64,000 bases of DNA from Zygotorulaspora mrakii (taxonomy: Eukaryota > Ascomycota > Saccharomycetes > Saccharomycetales > Saccharomycetaceae): contig NC_050720.1 of NCBI RefSeq assembly GCF_013402915.1, forward strand, positions 868,001 through 932,000. The letters run 5' to 3'. Shown piece after piece: positions 29,859-40,363 of this stretch. The stretch's first letter is position 1; the number at the start of each line of letters is the position of its first letter. The notes below the pieces were generated by a model. It worked only from the letters and a program-made list of their open reading frames with translations, was not told the origin of the DNA and did no database searches. A program made the translations under genes and the position numbers.

Positions 29859-30398
29859 ATGACAGTGGAGACTACAGCCACGAAGTACAAGATATCAACA
29901 GGCAGGGGGGGTGCTGGTAATATTCACACAACCGATTCTCAAATATCTCCAAAGGTTGTTCCTCGAGGTTCTCAAGCGCCGAATATTTTACAACCAGTGT
30001 TTAGCACTGGAAGAGGCGGTGCTGGTAATATGAGGAGAAATGTTGATGCAAAGCTAACCAGGAAAGCACAAGATATTGGTGAAGATGACGATGATGCGGA
30101 TTTAGAGTCTTTCAGCCACAGTGACGAGGACTATATAGGCCCTGTGGCGCAAAATGGTGAGGAAGAAGAAGCTTTTGATCGTTTGGCTTCAACCGTATCT
30201 GGCAAAAGTAACACCTCGAATCGCTTGCATAAGAGTAGGACCAAAGGGACCGAAACAAGACCTAAAACTATAATGTTGGGTCGGGGTGGAGCTGGGAATA
30301 TTATTTCACCTACCACAAGTAAAAAATCCACAAAGAGGAAGAGCAGAAAAAATGAAAAGAAAGGGTTCTGGGGCAACTTGAAAGGCATCTTTTCGTAA
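29859..30398 (+). CDS. PAR32: Par32-type inhibitor of ammonium transporters
   Basis: A 179-residue protein of the Par32/Amu1 family (DUF3602), cytosolic proteins that become phosphorylated after rapamycin and inhibit Mep1 and Mep3 ammonium transporters downstream of TORC1 and Npr1. Three copies of the signature motif are visible: STGRGGAGNIHT (about residues 13-24), STGRGGAGNMRR (about 49-60) and LGRGGAGNII (about 140-149). S. cerevisiae Par32 is longer (about 295 residues) and has an additional motif, so this is a shorter version. It ends convergently to GLT1 and sits two genes from UGA3, so three nitrogen-metabolism genes lie together. Confidence 0.92.
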   Translation: MTVETTATKYKISTGRGGAGNIHTTDSQISPKVVPRGSQAPNILQPVFSTGRGGAGNMRRNVDAKLTRKAQDIGEDDDDADLESFSHSDEDYIGPVAQNGEEEEAFDRLASTVSGKSNTSNRLHKSRTKGTETRPKTIMLGRGGAGNIISPTTSKKSTKRKSRKNEKKGFWGNLKGIFS

Positions 30399-30604
30399 AA
30401 CCTAAAGTAATGCTGATGTAGATAGGAACATCGCAGTAACAAGCACATATACTAATGATAATAATGGCATTGAAAATTAATAGCAAATAATTCAACAGAT
30501 AAGACGATATAATTGAAAATATAATAAATAAATAAAAGTACAAATATTAAATAACTAAGAGAAATTAGTAAAATACAATAATTAGTGAAACAATTGCAAC
30601 AGAT

Positions 30605-33600
30605 CTATACTGTTGCTGCTAATTCTTTCAAAAGTTCATAATTACGTTTAACGATACCACCATTTCCTGGCAGATTTGTGCTGCCCATTAATTCTTCATC
30701 AATTGAAGTTGCACACTTTCTACCTTCTTGGATGGCCCAAACAATTAAGGATTGACCTCTTCTACAGTCACCTGCGGCGTAGACCTTATTTCCGTCAACA
30801 CTGTAAGATGCGTCATTCAAAGTATCAATAGTACCTCTTCTTGTCTTTTTGACACTTGGATCTTCAAATAATTCAGGACCAACGAACCCCATAGACAATA
30901 AAACGATATCTGCCTCAAATATTTCTTCGCTACCTGGGATTTCTACCATTTGCCAAACTCCACTCTCGGACTTTTTCCATTCGACGCGAACAGTCTTAAT
31001 AGCAGTAACTTCACCTTCTTCATTGCCAATGAATTCTTTAGATAGAATACAGTACTCACGAGGATCTCTACCGTAATGTTCCTTGACCTCCGCATGACCA
31101 TAATCGATTCTCATGACACGAGGCCATTGGGGCCATGGATTATCTCTGGAACGTTCCTTTGGCGGTTGAGGTAATAATTCAAAGTTGAGCACTGAAGAAG
31201 CACCATGTCTTACTGAAGTACCCAAACAATCATTACCGGTATCACCACCACCAATGACGATTACTTTCTTACCAGCAATCGATTGACGAATAGCCTCCAT
31301 ATCTTTGTTCAAGAAAGCAGAAGTGTTGTCCTTCAATAACGTCATAGCAAAATCAATGTTCTTCAATTCACGGCCCTTAATTGGTAGATCTCTTGGAATG
31401 GTAGAACCAATAGCATAAACAATTCTATCAAATTGAGACTTTAACTCTTCTGTTGTAATATCTTTACCAACCTCAGTGTTGGTAATGAATTGAATGCCTT
31501 CAGCTGCCAACAAATCAACACGACGTTGAACAATGGATTTTTCCAGCTTCATATTTGGAATACCATACATTAATAAGCCACCACAACGGTCAGCTCTTTC
31601 ATATACAGTAACGCTGTGACCTGCCTTGTTCAATTGATCAGCACAAGCTAAACCAGCTGGACCAGAACCAATAATCGCAACGGAATATCCAGTACGGAAT
31701 TCGGGAATGACAGGTTCAACCCAACCTTCTTTGAAAGCATTATCAATAATTAACCTTTCAATAGACTTGATTCCAACCGGATCCTCTATAATTCCCAGAG
31801 TACAGGCACCCTCACATGGAGCTGGGCATACTCTCCCAGTGAACTCAGGGAAATTATTTGTTTCCATTAATTTATCATAAGCTAACTTCCACTGGTTTTT
31901 GAAGACTAAATCGTTGAATTTTGGAATAATATTCGAGACTGGACAACCGGTGTCAGATTGACAGAAAGGAGTACCACACTCCATACATCTTGCAGCCTGT
32001 ACTTTAGCTTCCTTCTTACTTAAAGAATTAGCAAATTCTTTCCAGTCCTTTGTTCTTGCTGCAGCACTTCTCTTAGGCTCATACAGCTTCTTGTACTTCA
32101 TAAAACCACGAATCTTCTCCAATTTCTCAACTTTTTCAGCGCTTTTTTCAAGTTGTTTTGAGTTTGGTACAGAATCTTCAAGATCGACGACACCTGGTTC
32201 AACAAGAGTAGACTTAAACGAAACAGTGGACTGTTTCTTCTTTTCAGACACCATTGCTGCGATTTCACCGTTTGTAGCATCAGCTTTATTATTTGCAGAT
32301 CTTTGGAATTTTTTCAAAAATTGAGTTGTCAAAAGTTCCTTTTCTTTGATCTTATCAGCAGCCTCTTTCACTAGTACTTTCTTATAGTCACTTGGAATGA
32401 CCTTAACAAAGTTTTTCAAATAGTAGTTAAAATTACCAAGAATCTTCGCAGCTAGTTCAGATTGAGTGTAATTATAGTGTTCAAGAATCAAATTCTTGAC
32501 AAAAGCAATTTCAACGGTGTCTGTCAAACTCTCAAGTTCAACAGTTTCCTTATTAATCTTACCAACGAAATCATCATAATCAGATGTTAAACAGTAAGCA
32601 ATACCACCTGTAGCACCGGAGAACGCATTCAAAGATTCCATTTGAGATAGAACAACAGCTCTACCACCGGTCATGTATTCAAAAGCATTGTTACCTTTAA
32701 CTCTTTCAACAACAATGGTAGCACCAGAATTACGAACAGCAAAACGTTCACCAGCACTACCTGAAATAAACGCAGTACCGGATGTAGCACCGTAGAAACA
32801 GGTGTTACCAACGATGACATTTTCATCACTCTTGAACTTGGAGTCCTTTGGTGGTTTAATAACAAGGATACCACCCGATAGACCTTTACCAACATAATCG
32901 TTGGCATCACCATTCAAAATGAAAGTAATACCAGGTGCTAAGAAGGCACCAAACGATTGACCTGCAGAACCTTGGATGTTAACAACTACGGTATCCTGAG
33001 GCAAACCATTCTCACCAAACCTCTTTGAAATTCTGTAAGACAGAGTTGAACCTAAGGCACGATCAGTGTTAATAATTTCAGCATCGATGGTAACTGGGAG
33101 ACCACGGTCTAATGTTACTTCAGCTTCATCAATCAACTTGTTATCCAGACGAGAATGTAGTTTGTGATCTTGTTTCTTAGTGAATCTCGTTGCAACATCT
33201 GGACGGATTGTATGAGCAGGAGTTAAAATAGGAGAAAGATCAATGTTAATAGCTTTAGTGTTGACATTTTCTCTTTTCTTAAGTTTTTCTGAATGACCAA
33301 CCATTTCATCAACACTACGGAATCCCAATGTTGCCATGATCTTCCTCAAATCTTGAATTAAGTAATAGAAAAAGTTAATAACATGTTCTGGTTGACCTTC
33401 AAACTTGCTTCTCAAGTAAGGATCTTGTGTAGCGATACCGACAGCACAAGAGTTCAAGTGACACCTTCTTAACATGATACACCCCATTGCGATTAATGGA
33501 ATTGTAGCTAAAGTGAAAGATTCCGCACCCAATAATACAGCAACTGCAATATCAAAACCAGTTCTTAATTGACCATCAGTTTGGACAACAACGTTACGTC

Positions 33601-36600
33601 TTAAATCGTTCAACACCAAAGTTTGATGAGTCTCGGCTAGACCTAATTCCCAAGGTAACCCTGCACTCTTTATACTTGTCCATCTGGCAGCACCGGTACC
33701 ACCATCATGACCAGACACTAAGATATGATCAGCTTTTGCCTTAGCGACACCTGATGCAACAATACCAACACCAACTTCGGATACTAATTTAACAGAAATT
33801 CCAGCTCTTGGATTGGAACATTTCAAATCGTAAATCAATTGCTTCAAATCCTCAATAGAATAAATATCATGATGAGGTGGTGGTGAAATTAATCCAACAT
33901 GAGGAGTAGAATGTCTAGTCTTGGCAATTTCTTTAGAGACTTTGTGAGCTGGTAATTCACCACCTTCACCAGGTTTAGCACCTTGAGCAACTTTAATTTG
34001 AATTTCATCTGCATCAGAAAGGTAATAAGAAGTAACACCAAATCTAGCAGAAGCTACTTGTTTGATTGCAGATCTCATTGTGTCACCGTTATCATGAACA
34101 ATAGATCTTTCAGCATCTTCACCACCTTCACCACAATTCGATTTTGCACCTAAACGATTCATTGCGATAGCCAATGTTGAATGAGCCTCCATTGAAATAG
34201 AACCATAAGACATAGCACCGGTAGCGAATCTTCTTGCAATTTCCGTCCATGGTTCAACCTGTTCTAAAGGTATTGGTGTACAGTTTTCGAAGTCTAATTC
34301 TAGAAGACCTCTCAAGGTACAATCTCTTATAGCTTCTGTCTCTTTTTTGACGTACATATCCCAGGCGGCTTCATTTTTATTTCTTACCGAATCTTGTAGA
34401 GAAGCAATTGCTGTTGGATCATTAACATGCTTAAAGCCACCATCTCTCCAATGGTAATCACCTCTTTCTGGTAAAGTAACGGTTTTAGTAACGATAGGTC
34501 TGGATGGGTAACCAGTTTCATGTAATGAAAATGCATCCTGAGCTAGATATTCGAATGTAACACCTTTGATTCTTGAAGCTGTACCTGCAAAACAAACGTC
34601 TGTTACAGAATTATCAATACCAAGTGCTTCAAAAATTTGGGCACCTTTATAGGATGCTAAAGTAGAGATACCCATTTTAGACATCACTTTTAATATACCA
34701 CCATCGATAGCATGCTTGTAGTTTTCCAATAGGGTATCATTATCCACAGTAACATCGTCATCGTCAACGTTTCTAATCAAACCCTCCTGGTTCAGTCTAA
34801 CTAATGTTTCCATGGCTAAATACGGGAAAATACCATCACAACCATAACCTAAAAGAACACAGAAATGATGAATTTGTCTTGCTTCACCGGTTTCTAATAT
34901 AATTGCGACATGAGAACGTTGCTTATTTCTAATCAAATGGTGATGAATAGCACCAACAGCAATTAAAGATGAGATCGAAACACGTTGAGATCCCATTTTT
35001 TTATCTGAGAGAATTAAGATTTTCTTACCATTATCAATAGAATCGCTCGCTTCTTGAGTAATGCGTTCAATGGTTGATGTATAACCTAATAAACCTTCAG
35101 ATTTTTCAAAAGTGATATCAATATTGGCAATCGACCAGGTTGGATGAGTCTTTTCGATGTTTTTTAAAGCATAAAATTCATCCCAATGTAAAATTGGTGA
35201 TTTCAAAAATAATCTATCACATTGAGATGGATGCATCTCTAATAGATTACCCTGAGGGCCAACGTAACATTCTAAGGACATAACATTTGCTTCACGGATA
35301 GGATCAATTGGTGGATTTGTAACTTGAGCAAATAATTGTTTGAAATAATCATAAACTAATACAGGATCTTCATTCAAACATGCCAATGGGGCATCATTAC
35401 CCATTGAACCTAAGGCTTCTTTACCAGTCAAGGCCATTGGAGTTAACAATAAAGAGACTTCTTCAAAAGTATAACAATTTGCTAATAAACGAGGATCAGT
35501 TTGAACTTTTAATGATGACAAATTCGAAACAAAATCATTTGGAATGAACTTCTTATTTTTTGACAAAAGATCGTCCAATTTAATAACTTTTGATAACCAA
35601 GATTTGAAATCTTTCTTTTTAGCAAAGTTTAACTTTAATTTCTTTGTATCAACAATTTCACTTTTTTCAGTATCGACTAAAAACATATCACCAGGTTTCA
35701 ATTTACCCTTTTGTATGACCAGTTTATTCTCGATATGAATAACACCAACTTCGGAAGCACAAATAACCCTATCATCAGATGTAACATAATAACGACAAGG
35801 TCTTAAGCCGTTTCTATCAAGCATTGCACCACAGTAACGACCGTCGGTAAAAGTTAATAGAGCAGGACCATCCCATGGTTCCATCAAACAAGCAGCCCAG
35901 TCGAACCAAGCCTTTAAGTTTGAATCCATATCAGCATGATAAGCTTCTGGAACCATCATCATGATTGCTTCTGGCAAAGAGAGCACACCATTTATAGTTA
36001 ACAATTCAAGAACATTATCTAGAGCAGCAGAATCTGAACCGCCTTCCTCAATCACAGGGTATAGTTTATCTAATTGATCTTTGAAAGTTTCTGAAACCAA
36101 TACACCTTCCCTTGCATGCATCCAGTTTTTGTTACCTCTTAAAGTGTTGATCTCACCATTATGAGCAAGCCAACGTAGTGGTTGAGCTCTGTCCCACGAT
36201 GGGAAAGTGTTTGTCGAAAATCTTGAATGAACCAAAGCCATATGAGATTCAAAATGAGCGTTTGTCAAATCGTAATAGTAATTGTAAACCTGGGCAGGAG
36301 TCAATTGGCCCTTGTATACTATAGTGCGGTTACTCAAAGAGCAGGCATAAAACCAATTTTCTATACCAATTTCATTTGAAGCTTGTTTTCTCAGGATGTA
36401 AAGCTGAGTTTGAAACTCTCTTTCGTTGAATTCAGATCCCACGGATTCCGCCGATGTCTGTTTTCTCACAATCAATGGTTGCAGAATTTGTGGTTCTCTT
36501 GACAGCGCGACTTCCCCCAGTATTGAAGAATCGTGAGGCACATCTCTCCATCCTAGAACCTGCAGGTTCAAACTTAGTGCCAACTTTTCGAAAAAATTCT

Positions 36601-37024
36601 TGGAGTCTTCCAGCACAGACGGATCGTCCTTCTTGAAGAAGACATTACCCACTGCATACTGGCCCTTCTCCGGAATATCGATACCTAGATCCAGTTTGAA
36701 CTCTCTTTTCATGAATTCGTGAGGAATGCCCAACAATATACCTGCACCATCACCGTTACCATCCGACGAGACGGCACCACGATGCGTCATGTTGCACAGC
36801 AGGAAACGCGCATCTGAAACGATCTTGTGAGAGTGCTCACCCTTGATATTAGCGACGAAACCTACACCGCAGGCATCCTTCTCATACTCCGGATCGTACA
36901 GACCGCACTTGTCAGGTAAAACGTTTGCCCACGACTTATGCTTGTGGTTTGTGGAAAAGTCCTGTGGCGAGCCGCCCTCGTAGGACTCCTCGAGCGGGTC
37001 GAAACGTTCTGATGTCAAAACCAT
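30605..37024 (-). CDS. GLT1: NADH-dependent glutamate synthase (GOGAT)
   Basis: A 2139-residue protein matching Glt1 (2145 residues), which makes two glutamates from glutamine and 2-oxoglutarate using NADH. After a probable propeptide the class II amidotransferase begins at Cys52 in KDACGVGFVAN. The FMN/glutamate-synthase domain follows (GEGGELPAHKVSKEIAK, LVSGHDGGTGAARWTS), with the 3Fe-4S cysteines in CIMLRRCHLNSC near residue 1190. The glycine-rich GXGXG beta-helix domain carries NIQGSAGQSFGAFL. The fused small subunit starts near residue 1640, with CMECGTPFC and CPVSN near 1680 for iron-sulfur clusters, an FAD site GSGPAGLACADQL near 1790 and an NAD site GGGDTGNDCLG near 1925. The frame is uninterrupted. 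It diverges from UGA3. Confidence 0.99.
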   Translation of the reverse strand: MVLTSERFDPLEESYEGGSPQDFSTNHKHKSWANVLPDKCGLYDPEYEKDACGVGFVANIKGEHSHKIVSDARFLLCNMTHRGAVSSDGNGDGAGILLGIPHEFMKREFKLDLGIDIPEKGQYAVGNVFFKKDDPSVLEDSKNFFEKLALSLNLQVLGWRDVPHDSSILGEVALSREPQILQPLIVRKQTSAESVGSEFNEREFQTQLYILRKQASNEIGIENWFYACSLSNRTIVYKGQLTPAQVYNYYYDLTNAHFESHMALVHSRFSTNTFPSWDRAQPLRWLAHNGEINTLRGNKNWMHAREGVLVSETFKDQLDKLYPVIEEGGSDSAALDNVLELLTINGVLSLPEAIMMMVPEAYHADMDSNLKAWFDWAACLMEPWDGPALLTFTDGRYCGAMLDRNGLRPCRYYVTSDDRVICASEVGVIHIENKLVIQKGKLKPGDMFLVDTEKSEIVDTKKLKLNFAKKKDFKSWLSKVIKLDDLLSKNKKFIPNDFVSNLSSLKVQTDPRLLANCYTFEEVSLLLTPMALTGKEALGSMGNDAPLACLNEDPVLVYDYFKQLFAQVTNPPIDPIREANVMSLECYVGPQGNLLEMHPSQCDRLFLKSPILHWDEFYALKNIEKTHPTWSIANIDITFEKSEGLLGYTSTIERITQEASDSIDNGKKILILSDKKMGSQRVSISSLIAVGAIHHHLIRNKQRSHVAIILETGEARQIHHFCVLLGYGCDGIFPYLAMETLVRLNQEGLIRNVDDDDVTVDNDTLLENYKHAIDGGILKVMSKMGISTLASYKGAQIFEALGIDNSVTDVCFAGTASRIKGVTFEYLAQDAFSLHETGYPSRPIVTKTVTLPERGDYHWRDGGFKHVNDPTAIASLQDSVRNKNEAAWDMYVKKETEAIRDCTLRGLLELDFENCTPIPLEQVEPWTEIARRFATGAMSYGSISMEAHSTLAIAMNRLGAKSNCGEGGEDAERSIVHDNGDTMRSAIKQVASARFGVTSYYLSDADEIQIKVAQGAKPGEGGELPAHKVSKEIAKTRHSTPHVGLISPPPHHDIYSIEDLKQLIYDLKCSNPRAGISVKLVSEVGVGIVASGVAKAKADHILVSGHDGGTGAARWTSIKSAGLPWELGLAETHQTLVLNDLRRNVVVQTDGQLRTGFDIAVAVLLGAESFTLATIPLIAMGCIMLRRCHLNSCAVGIATQDPYLRSKFEGQPEHVINFFYYLIQDLRKIMATLGFRSVDEMVGHSEKLKKRENVNTKAINIDLSPILTPAHTIRPDVATRFTKKQDHKLHSRLDNKLIDEAEVTLDRGLPVTIDAEIINTDRALGSTLSYRISKRFGENGLPQDTVVVNIQGSAGQSFGAFLAPGITFILNGDANDYVGKGLSGGILVIKPPKDSKFKSDENVIVGNTCFYGATSGTAFISGSAGERFAVRNSGATIVVERVKGNNAFEYMTGGRAVVLSQMESLNAFSGATGGIAYCLTSDYDDFVGKINKETVELESLTDTVEIAFVKNLILEHYNYTQSELAAKILGNFNYYLKNFVKVIPSDYKKVLVKEAADKIKEKELLTTQFLKKFQRSANNKADATNGEIAAMVSEKKKQSTVSFKSTLVEPGVVDLEDSVPNSKQLEKSAEKVEKLEKIRGFMKYKKLYEPKRSAAARTKDWKEFANSLSKKEAKVQAARCMECGTPFCQSDTGCPVSNIIPKFNDLVFKNQWKLAYDKLMETNNFPEFTGRVCPAPCEGACTLGIIEDPVGIKSIERLIIDNAFKEGWVEPVIPEFRTGYSVAIIGSGPAGLACADQLNKAGHSVTVYERADRCGGLLMYGIPNMKLEKSIVQRRVDLLAAEGIQFITNTEVGKDITTEELKSQFDRIVYAIGSTIPRDLPIKGRELKNIDFAMTLLKDNTSAFLNKDMEAIRQSIAGKKVIVIGGGDTGNDCLGTSVRHGASSVLNFELLPQPPKERSRDNPWPQWPRVMRIDYGHAEVKEHYGRDPREYCILSKEFIGNEEGEVTAIKTVRVEWKKSESGVWQMVEIPGSEEIFEADIVLLSMGFVGPELFEDPSVKKTRRGTIDTLNDASYSVDGNKVYAAGDCRRGQSLIVWAIQEGRKCATSIDEELMGSTNLPGNGGIVKRNYELLKELAATV

Positions 37025-38459
37025 TTTTTAAATATGCAAAAAAGGGGGTTGGCGATGCCACAGATCGACTAGATATTTCCCACTCAGAGAAAAGCTCGAT
37101 CGCAAAGCCAGAAAAAATGAATAATGCAGCCAGTGCAATATATCAGATTTTGGTCCCCGATAATAAATAGATGAAGAAAGCTGAAACGAACGCAACTGAA
37201 TAAATACTCCGTCCCGTGTTAGCTCTTCCTCGACACTTCTATGTCTCTTTTCTCCTTCTCTTTCTCTTCTGGATTCAGATTATCCTCCCTGCAAGCCAAA
37301 GCGTAAAAAAAATATCACAGCTGTGTCAACAAAACAATGAAATCTACTCTTATTAGGTTTATGATACAACACTATAGATGAAAAATAAAAGAGAACCTTG
37401 CTTTGCGAAATTGGTTGTGTTCAACGTAATAAGACAGACGATCCAAGAAAGAGAGCACCTTATCGCACCTCTGGAAGAAGGGTTTCTAAATCCACTGGAC
37501 GTGCTAACTAGATCGCCCATCCATGCATGACCTTTTTATATAAAACATGTTTTTGCAGAGTCTCATCGCGCACTCGGAAGGACTCGCGCCTACTTCCGAC
37601 CTCTGCCTAGCAGGAACAACCAGAAATAGCCAGGAACTAGCACAACGCACTCCGCTTGCTGCCTACCGTTACACAGAAGATGCGATCGTCGTGCTCCCAC
37701 GCTGCCTAGGGCCACAACAGCCCTGGTCCGTCGGCCTGGCAAGGCGCTACAAAGCGTTGAATGTCGGTGACGCAGCGAATTGGTTATCACCAGTCGACGA
37801 CATGGCCATAAACGACCAATGAAAATTCATCTGCTGATCAATCGATGGGCAATAAGCGGTCGAGCGTGCGAATCACGAACAACGAACAGCGCGGCATGCG
37901 TATCTGCCCGAACGGGTATTCGGGTGTTCTGGTGTGAGAAAAACCGGAAACGGCCCTAAAGACTGTGCGAGGACAAATGGAAAGAGGGTAACGGGCCGAC
38001 AAGCGATCGGGGGCACCGAAGAGGCAGGAGCGGAAGAGATGTTCTGTAATGTTCTCAAGATTGTGCGTCACGCGGCACGATATAGCGCAGTTTTGGCGTC
38101 AGGCATTTCGCGTCGTGAGATGTCCAAAATGGTGATTTGAACCGCGGCAAGGACCACGGCGAGGGAGCAATTCGCCGGACACCGGACACTGGGTCCATCG
38201 ATCCAGCGAGGAGCCGGTGCCGGTGCCGGTGCCGGTGCGGTGCCCCGGACATTCCGCTATGTGCAGGTGATTGCGAATGTGCATATCGCGTGGCCGGGTA
38301 AGGGCATGGCTTTTCGGTGAGACGCACCCGTACATAGATTGTGAACGCTGGTAGGTCAGTAAAGATAGCTGATTTTCGGTTTAGAAGACAGAGGCAGTGG
38401 AAAGTCAGCAATTTGTTTAATTGCAGAGGAAGGCGGAGAGTGGGCTCCCGCTATAATAA
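37025..38459. other. GLT1/UGA3 divergent intergenic region with GC-rich island
   Basis: About 1.4 kb. The GLT1-proximal part is AT-rich and contains GATA-type elements (TTATC at 37461-37465, and GATTATC near 37277). From about 37550 to 38330 base composition changes to strongly GC-rich, with CG dinucleotides and a hexamer repeat at 38213-38236. Several frames in the island exist on both strands, as expected from GC-rich DNA lacking stops; none has a recognisable family. Paired CCG/CGG triplets of the zinc-cluster type (CGCCGGACACCGG near 38174-38186) could bind Uga3-like factors. Confidence 0.55.
38213..38236. repeat. GCCGGT hexamer, four tandem copies
   Basis: Four consecutive GCCGGT units followed by GCGGTGCC, in the GC-rich island upstream of UGA3. 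Each unit contains a CCGG. Confidence 0.8.
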
Positions 38460-40286
38460 TTGCGACCTGCGATGATGAATGAAGAGTTCGATGCGTTGAA
38501 CAGAGCAAAATCGAGGAAACACTCGAGGACAGGTTGTATCACATGTAAAGTACGGAAAAAAAGATGCTCCGAACACAAACCCATCTGCGCGGATTGTAGA
38601 CGGTTAGGATTCTCCTGCATGTATCTGCCGAAGAGCACAGATAGGAGGACGTTGCAGCACTACAAGGAGCTCATTGAAAGGGAGCTGTTCGACCACAAGT
38701 TCAGCAAAAAGGGCCACAGGCGTTTTGATGAAGTGCAGGAGTGTGAGCAGGAGCTGGGGCTGGAGGCAGAGCTGGGGGAGCAGGAGGAGGAGCAGCGAGA
38801 GGAAGCGCATGAGGAAGAAAACGAGGAGGAAAACGAGGAAGAAAACGAGCATGAGCACGAGCACGAGGAAGAACATGAAATTCTCAACGGCGCCCAGCTT
38901 ATACACATAGGAGCAGAACAGCTGCATTTGGACCTCGACGATGAGTTCAGTCTTTCACTGTCTCCTAGATACTCTCAGCCACTCACGGATCCCATATGCT
39001 TGGAGCTAGACGGCGTTGGTATGCATTTATACAATTACTATAGAGACCATTTGGCCAAGATCATCTCCATCGCTCCAACGAAACAGAACTACTATCTTCA
39101 AGTTTTTTTGCCAATGGCCCACCAGCACAAAGGGATTCTGTATGGACTTATGGCCTGGTCAGCTCATCACTTATCGATCACGGAGTCGAATCACGATGTT
39201 CAGTCAAAGGATGAGAATTACCTCACCATAGCAAACGAATACACTTTGAATTCTTTGACCAGATTGAAGTCTGAATACAGCGAGTCAAATTTTCTCTGGT
39301 CGCTTGCCCAAGTGCTCATCTTGTGTGGTGCGGAAATATGTCAGGGGGATGTCAATAAGTGGAAAGTTCTACTGAAACATGGTGCGGAACTTATTGAGAA
39401 AAACTGTGGTAAAGATATTTCGGAAATTTTGTTCTCGAATAAACACACCAATCTGGACTCAACAACACGATATTGGTTGATTGCAAATTTTATGTATCAT
39501 GACATTATGTGCTCGCGACAAACATTTTTCCCAATGAATCAATATCAAAGGATATTAGATAATCAATCGTCGCATGACCTGAGAAGCTTAGATGATTCAA
39601 ACTTACAGTTAGATCCTTTGAATGGTATCAATAGACCAATACTTTTACTTATTGGTGACATTACAAATTTGACAAGAAAGATGAAGTCTGATTGTGAGCA
39701 GTTCAACAAAGATCATCCTAAATTTGATAAGTACATGAAAACAGCAATGGATATCCAATCGAAATTATACCATTTAGTTCCAAATGTAATGGAAATGAAA
39801 TTTTATGAAGAGTTCTCGAATGATTATCAACTCAGTATCGAACTTTTCCAATTGATGCAGACTGCTGCATTAATCCATTTGAAAACCATTTGTCTCAAAT
39901 ATTCAAAGGACTCGATCGAAATTCAATATCTCTGGAAGATACTCTCACAAAAACTTACACTCATTCTCGGTACCAAACTAGAAGGTTCGCTTTGTTTCCC
40001 ACTTTTTATATGTGGCATAAATGCTGTCTCCGAAGAGCAAAAATCATTAGTAGAATCGATGTTCGATGATATGATGAAAAGATACAAGTGCTATAACTTT
40101 CAACGTGCAAGAACAATAATGAGAAAGGTCTGGAAGCAAAACAGCGATAATGAGTCCATCAGTAATCGCAGCAGTATCTCAAGTACAAGTACTGGTACAG
40201 GTGCAGAAGATAACTGGTACGAATTAAAAAACAAGGATTGGTACGACATCGTCGATGATATGGGTTGGGATATAAGTTTCGCATAA
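38460..40286 (+). CDS. UGA3: Zinc-cluster transcription factor Uga3
   Basis: A 608-residue orthologue of Uga3 (528 residues), the Zn2Cys6 activator of the GABA utilisation genes UGA1, UGA2 and UGA4. The six zinc ligands are Cys26, 29, 36, 43, 46 and 53, beginning in GCITCKVRKKRC. After a short linker there is a Glu-rich tract at about residues 98-142 with alternating Glu-His and Glu-Asn (EHEHEHEE), longer than I expect for the family. The C-terminal fungal-specific domain begins near residue 165 and carries the helices that form the regulatory middle homology region. The tag YDL170W-YDL171C (UGA3 next to GLT1) is conserved. The ATG at codon 1 is used; codons 5 and 6 are alternatives. Confidence 0.93.
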   Translation: MRPAMMNEEFDALNRAKSRKHSRTGCITCKVRKKRCSEHKPICADCRRLGFSCMYLPKSTDRRTLQHYKELIERELFDHKFSKKGHRRFDEVQECEQELGLEAELGEQEEEQREEAHEEENEEENEEENEHEHEHEEEHEILNGAQLIHIGAEQLHLDLDDEFSLSLSPRYSQPLTDPICLELDGVGMHLYNYYRDHLAKIISIAPTKQNYYLQVFLPMAHQHKGILYGLMAWSAHHLSITESNHDVQSKDENYLTIANEYTLNSLTRLKSEYSESNFLWSLAQVLILCGAEICQGDVNKWKVLLKHGAELIEKNCGKDISEILFSNKHTNLDSTTRYWLIANFMYHDIMCSRQTFFPMNQYQRILDNQSSHDLRSLDDSNLQLDPLNGINRPILLLIGDITNLTRKMKSDCEQFNKDHPKFDKYMKTAMDIQSKLYHLVPNVMEMKFYEEFSNDYQLSIELFQLMQTAALIHLKTICLKYSKDSIEIQYLWKILSQKLTLILGTKLEGSLCFPLFICGINAVSEEQKSLVESMFDDMMKRYKCYNFQRARTIMRKVWKQNSDNESISNRSSISSTSTGTGAEDNWYELKNKDWYDIVDDMGWDISFA

Positions 40287-40363
40287 ACATCATATAAAAA
40301 TAAATTCAGGTTGGTGTCTCTCTATGTACAAGAATTAAAATCAATAAAAAATAGAAAACAAAA

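Noticed and set aside
37547..38411. Several overlapping frames in the GC-rich island
   Set aside because: GC-rich DNA has few stops; frames overlap on both strands and none resembles a protein family.
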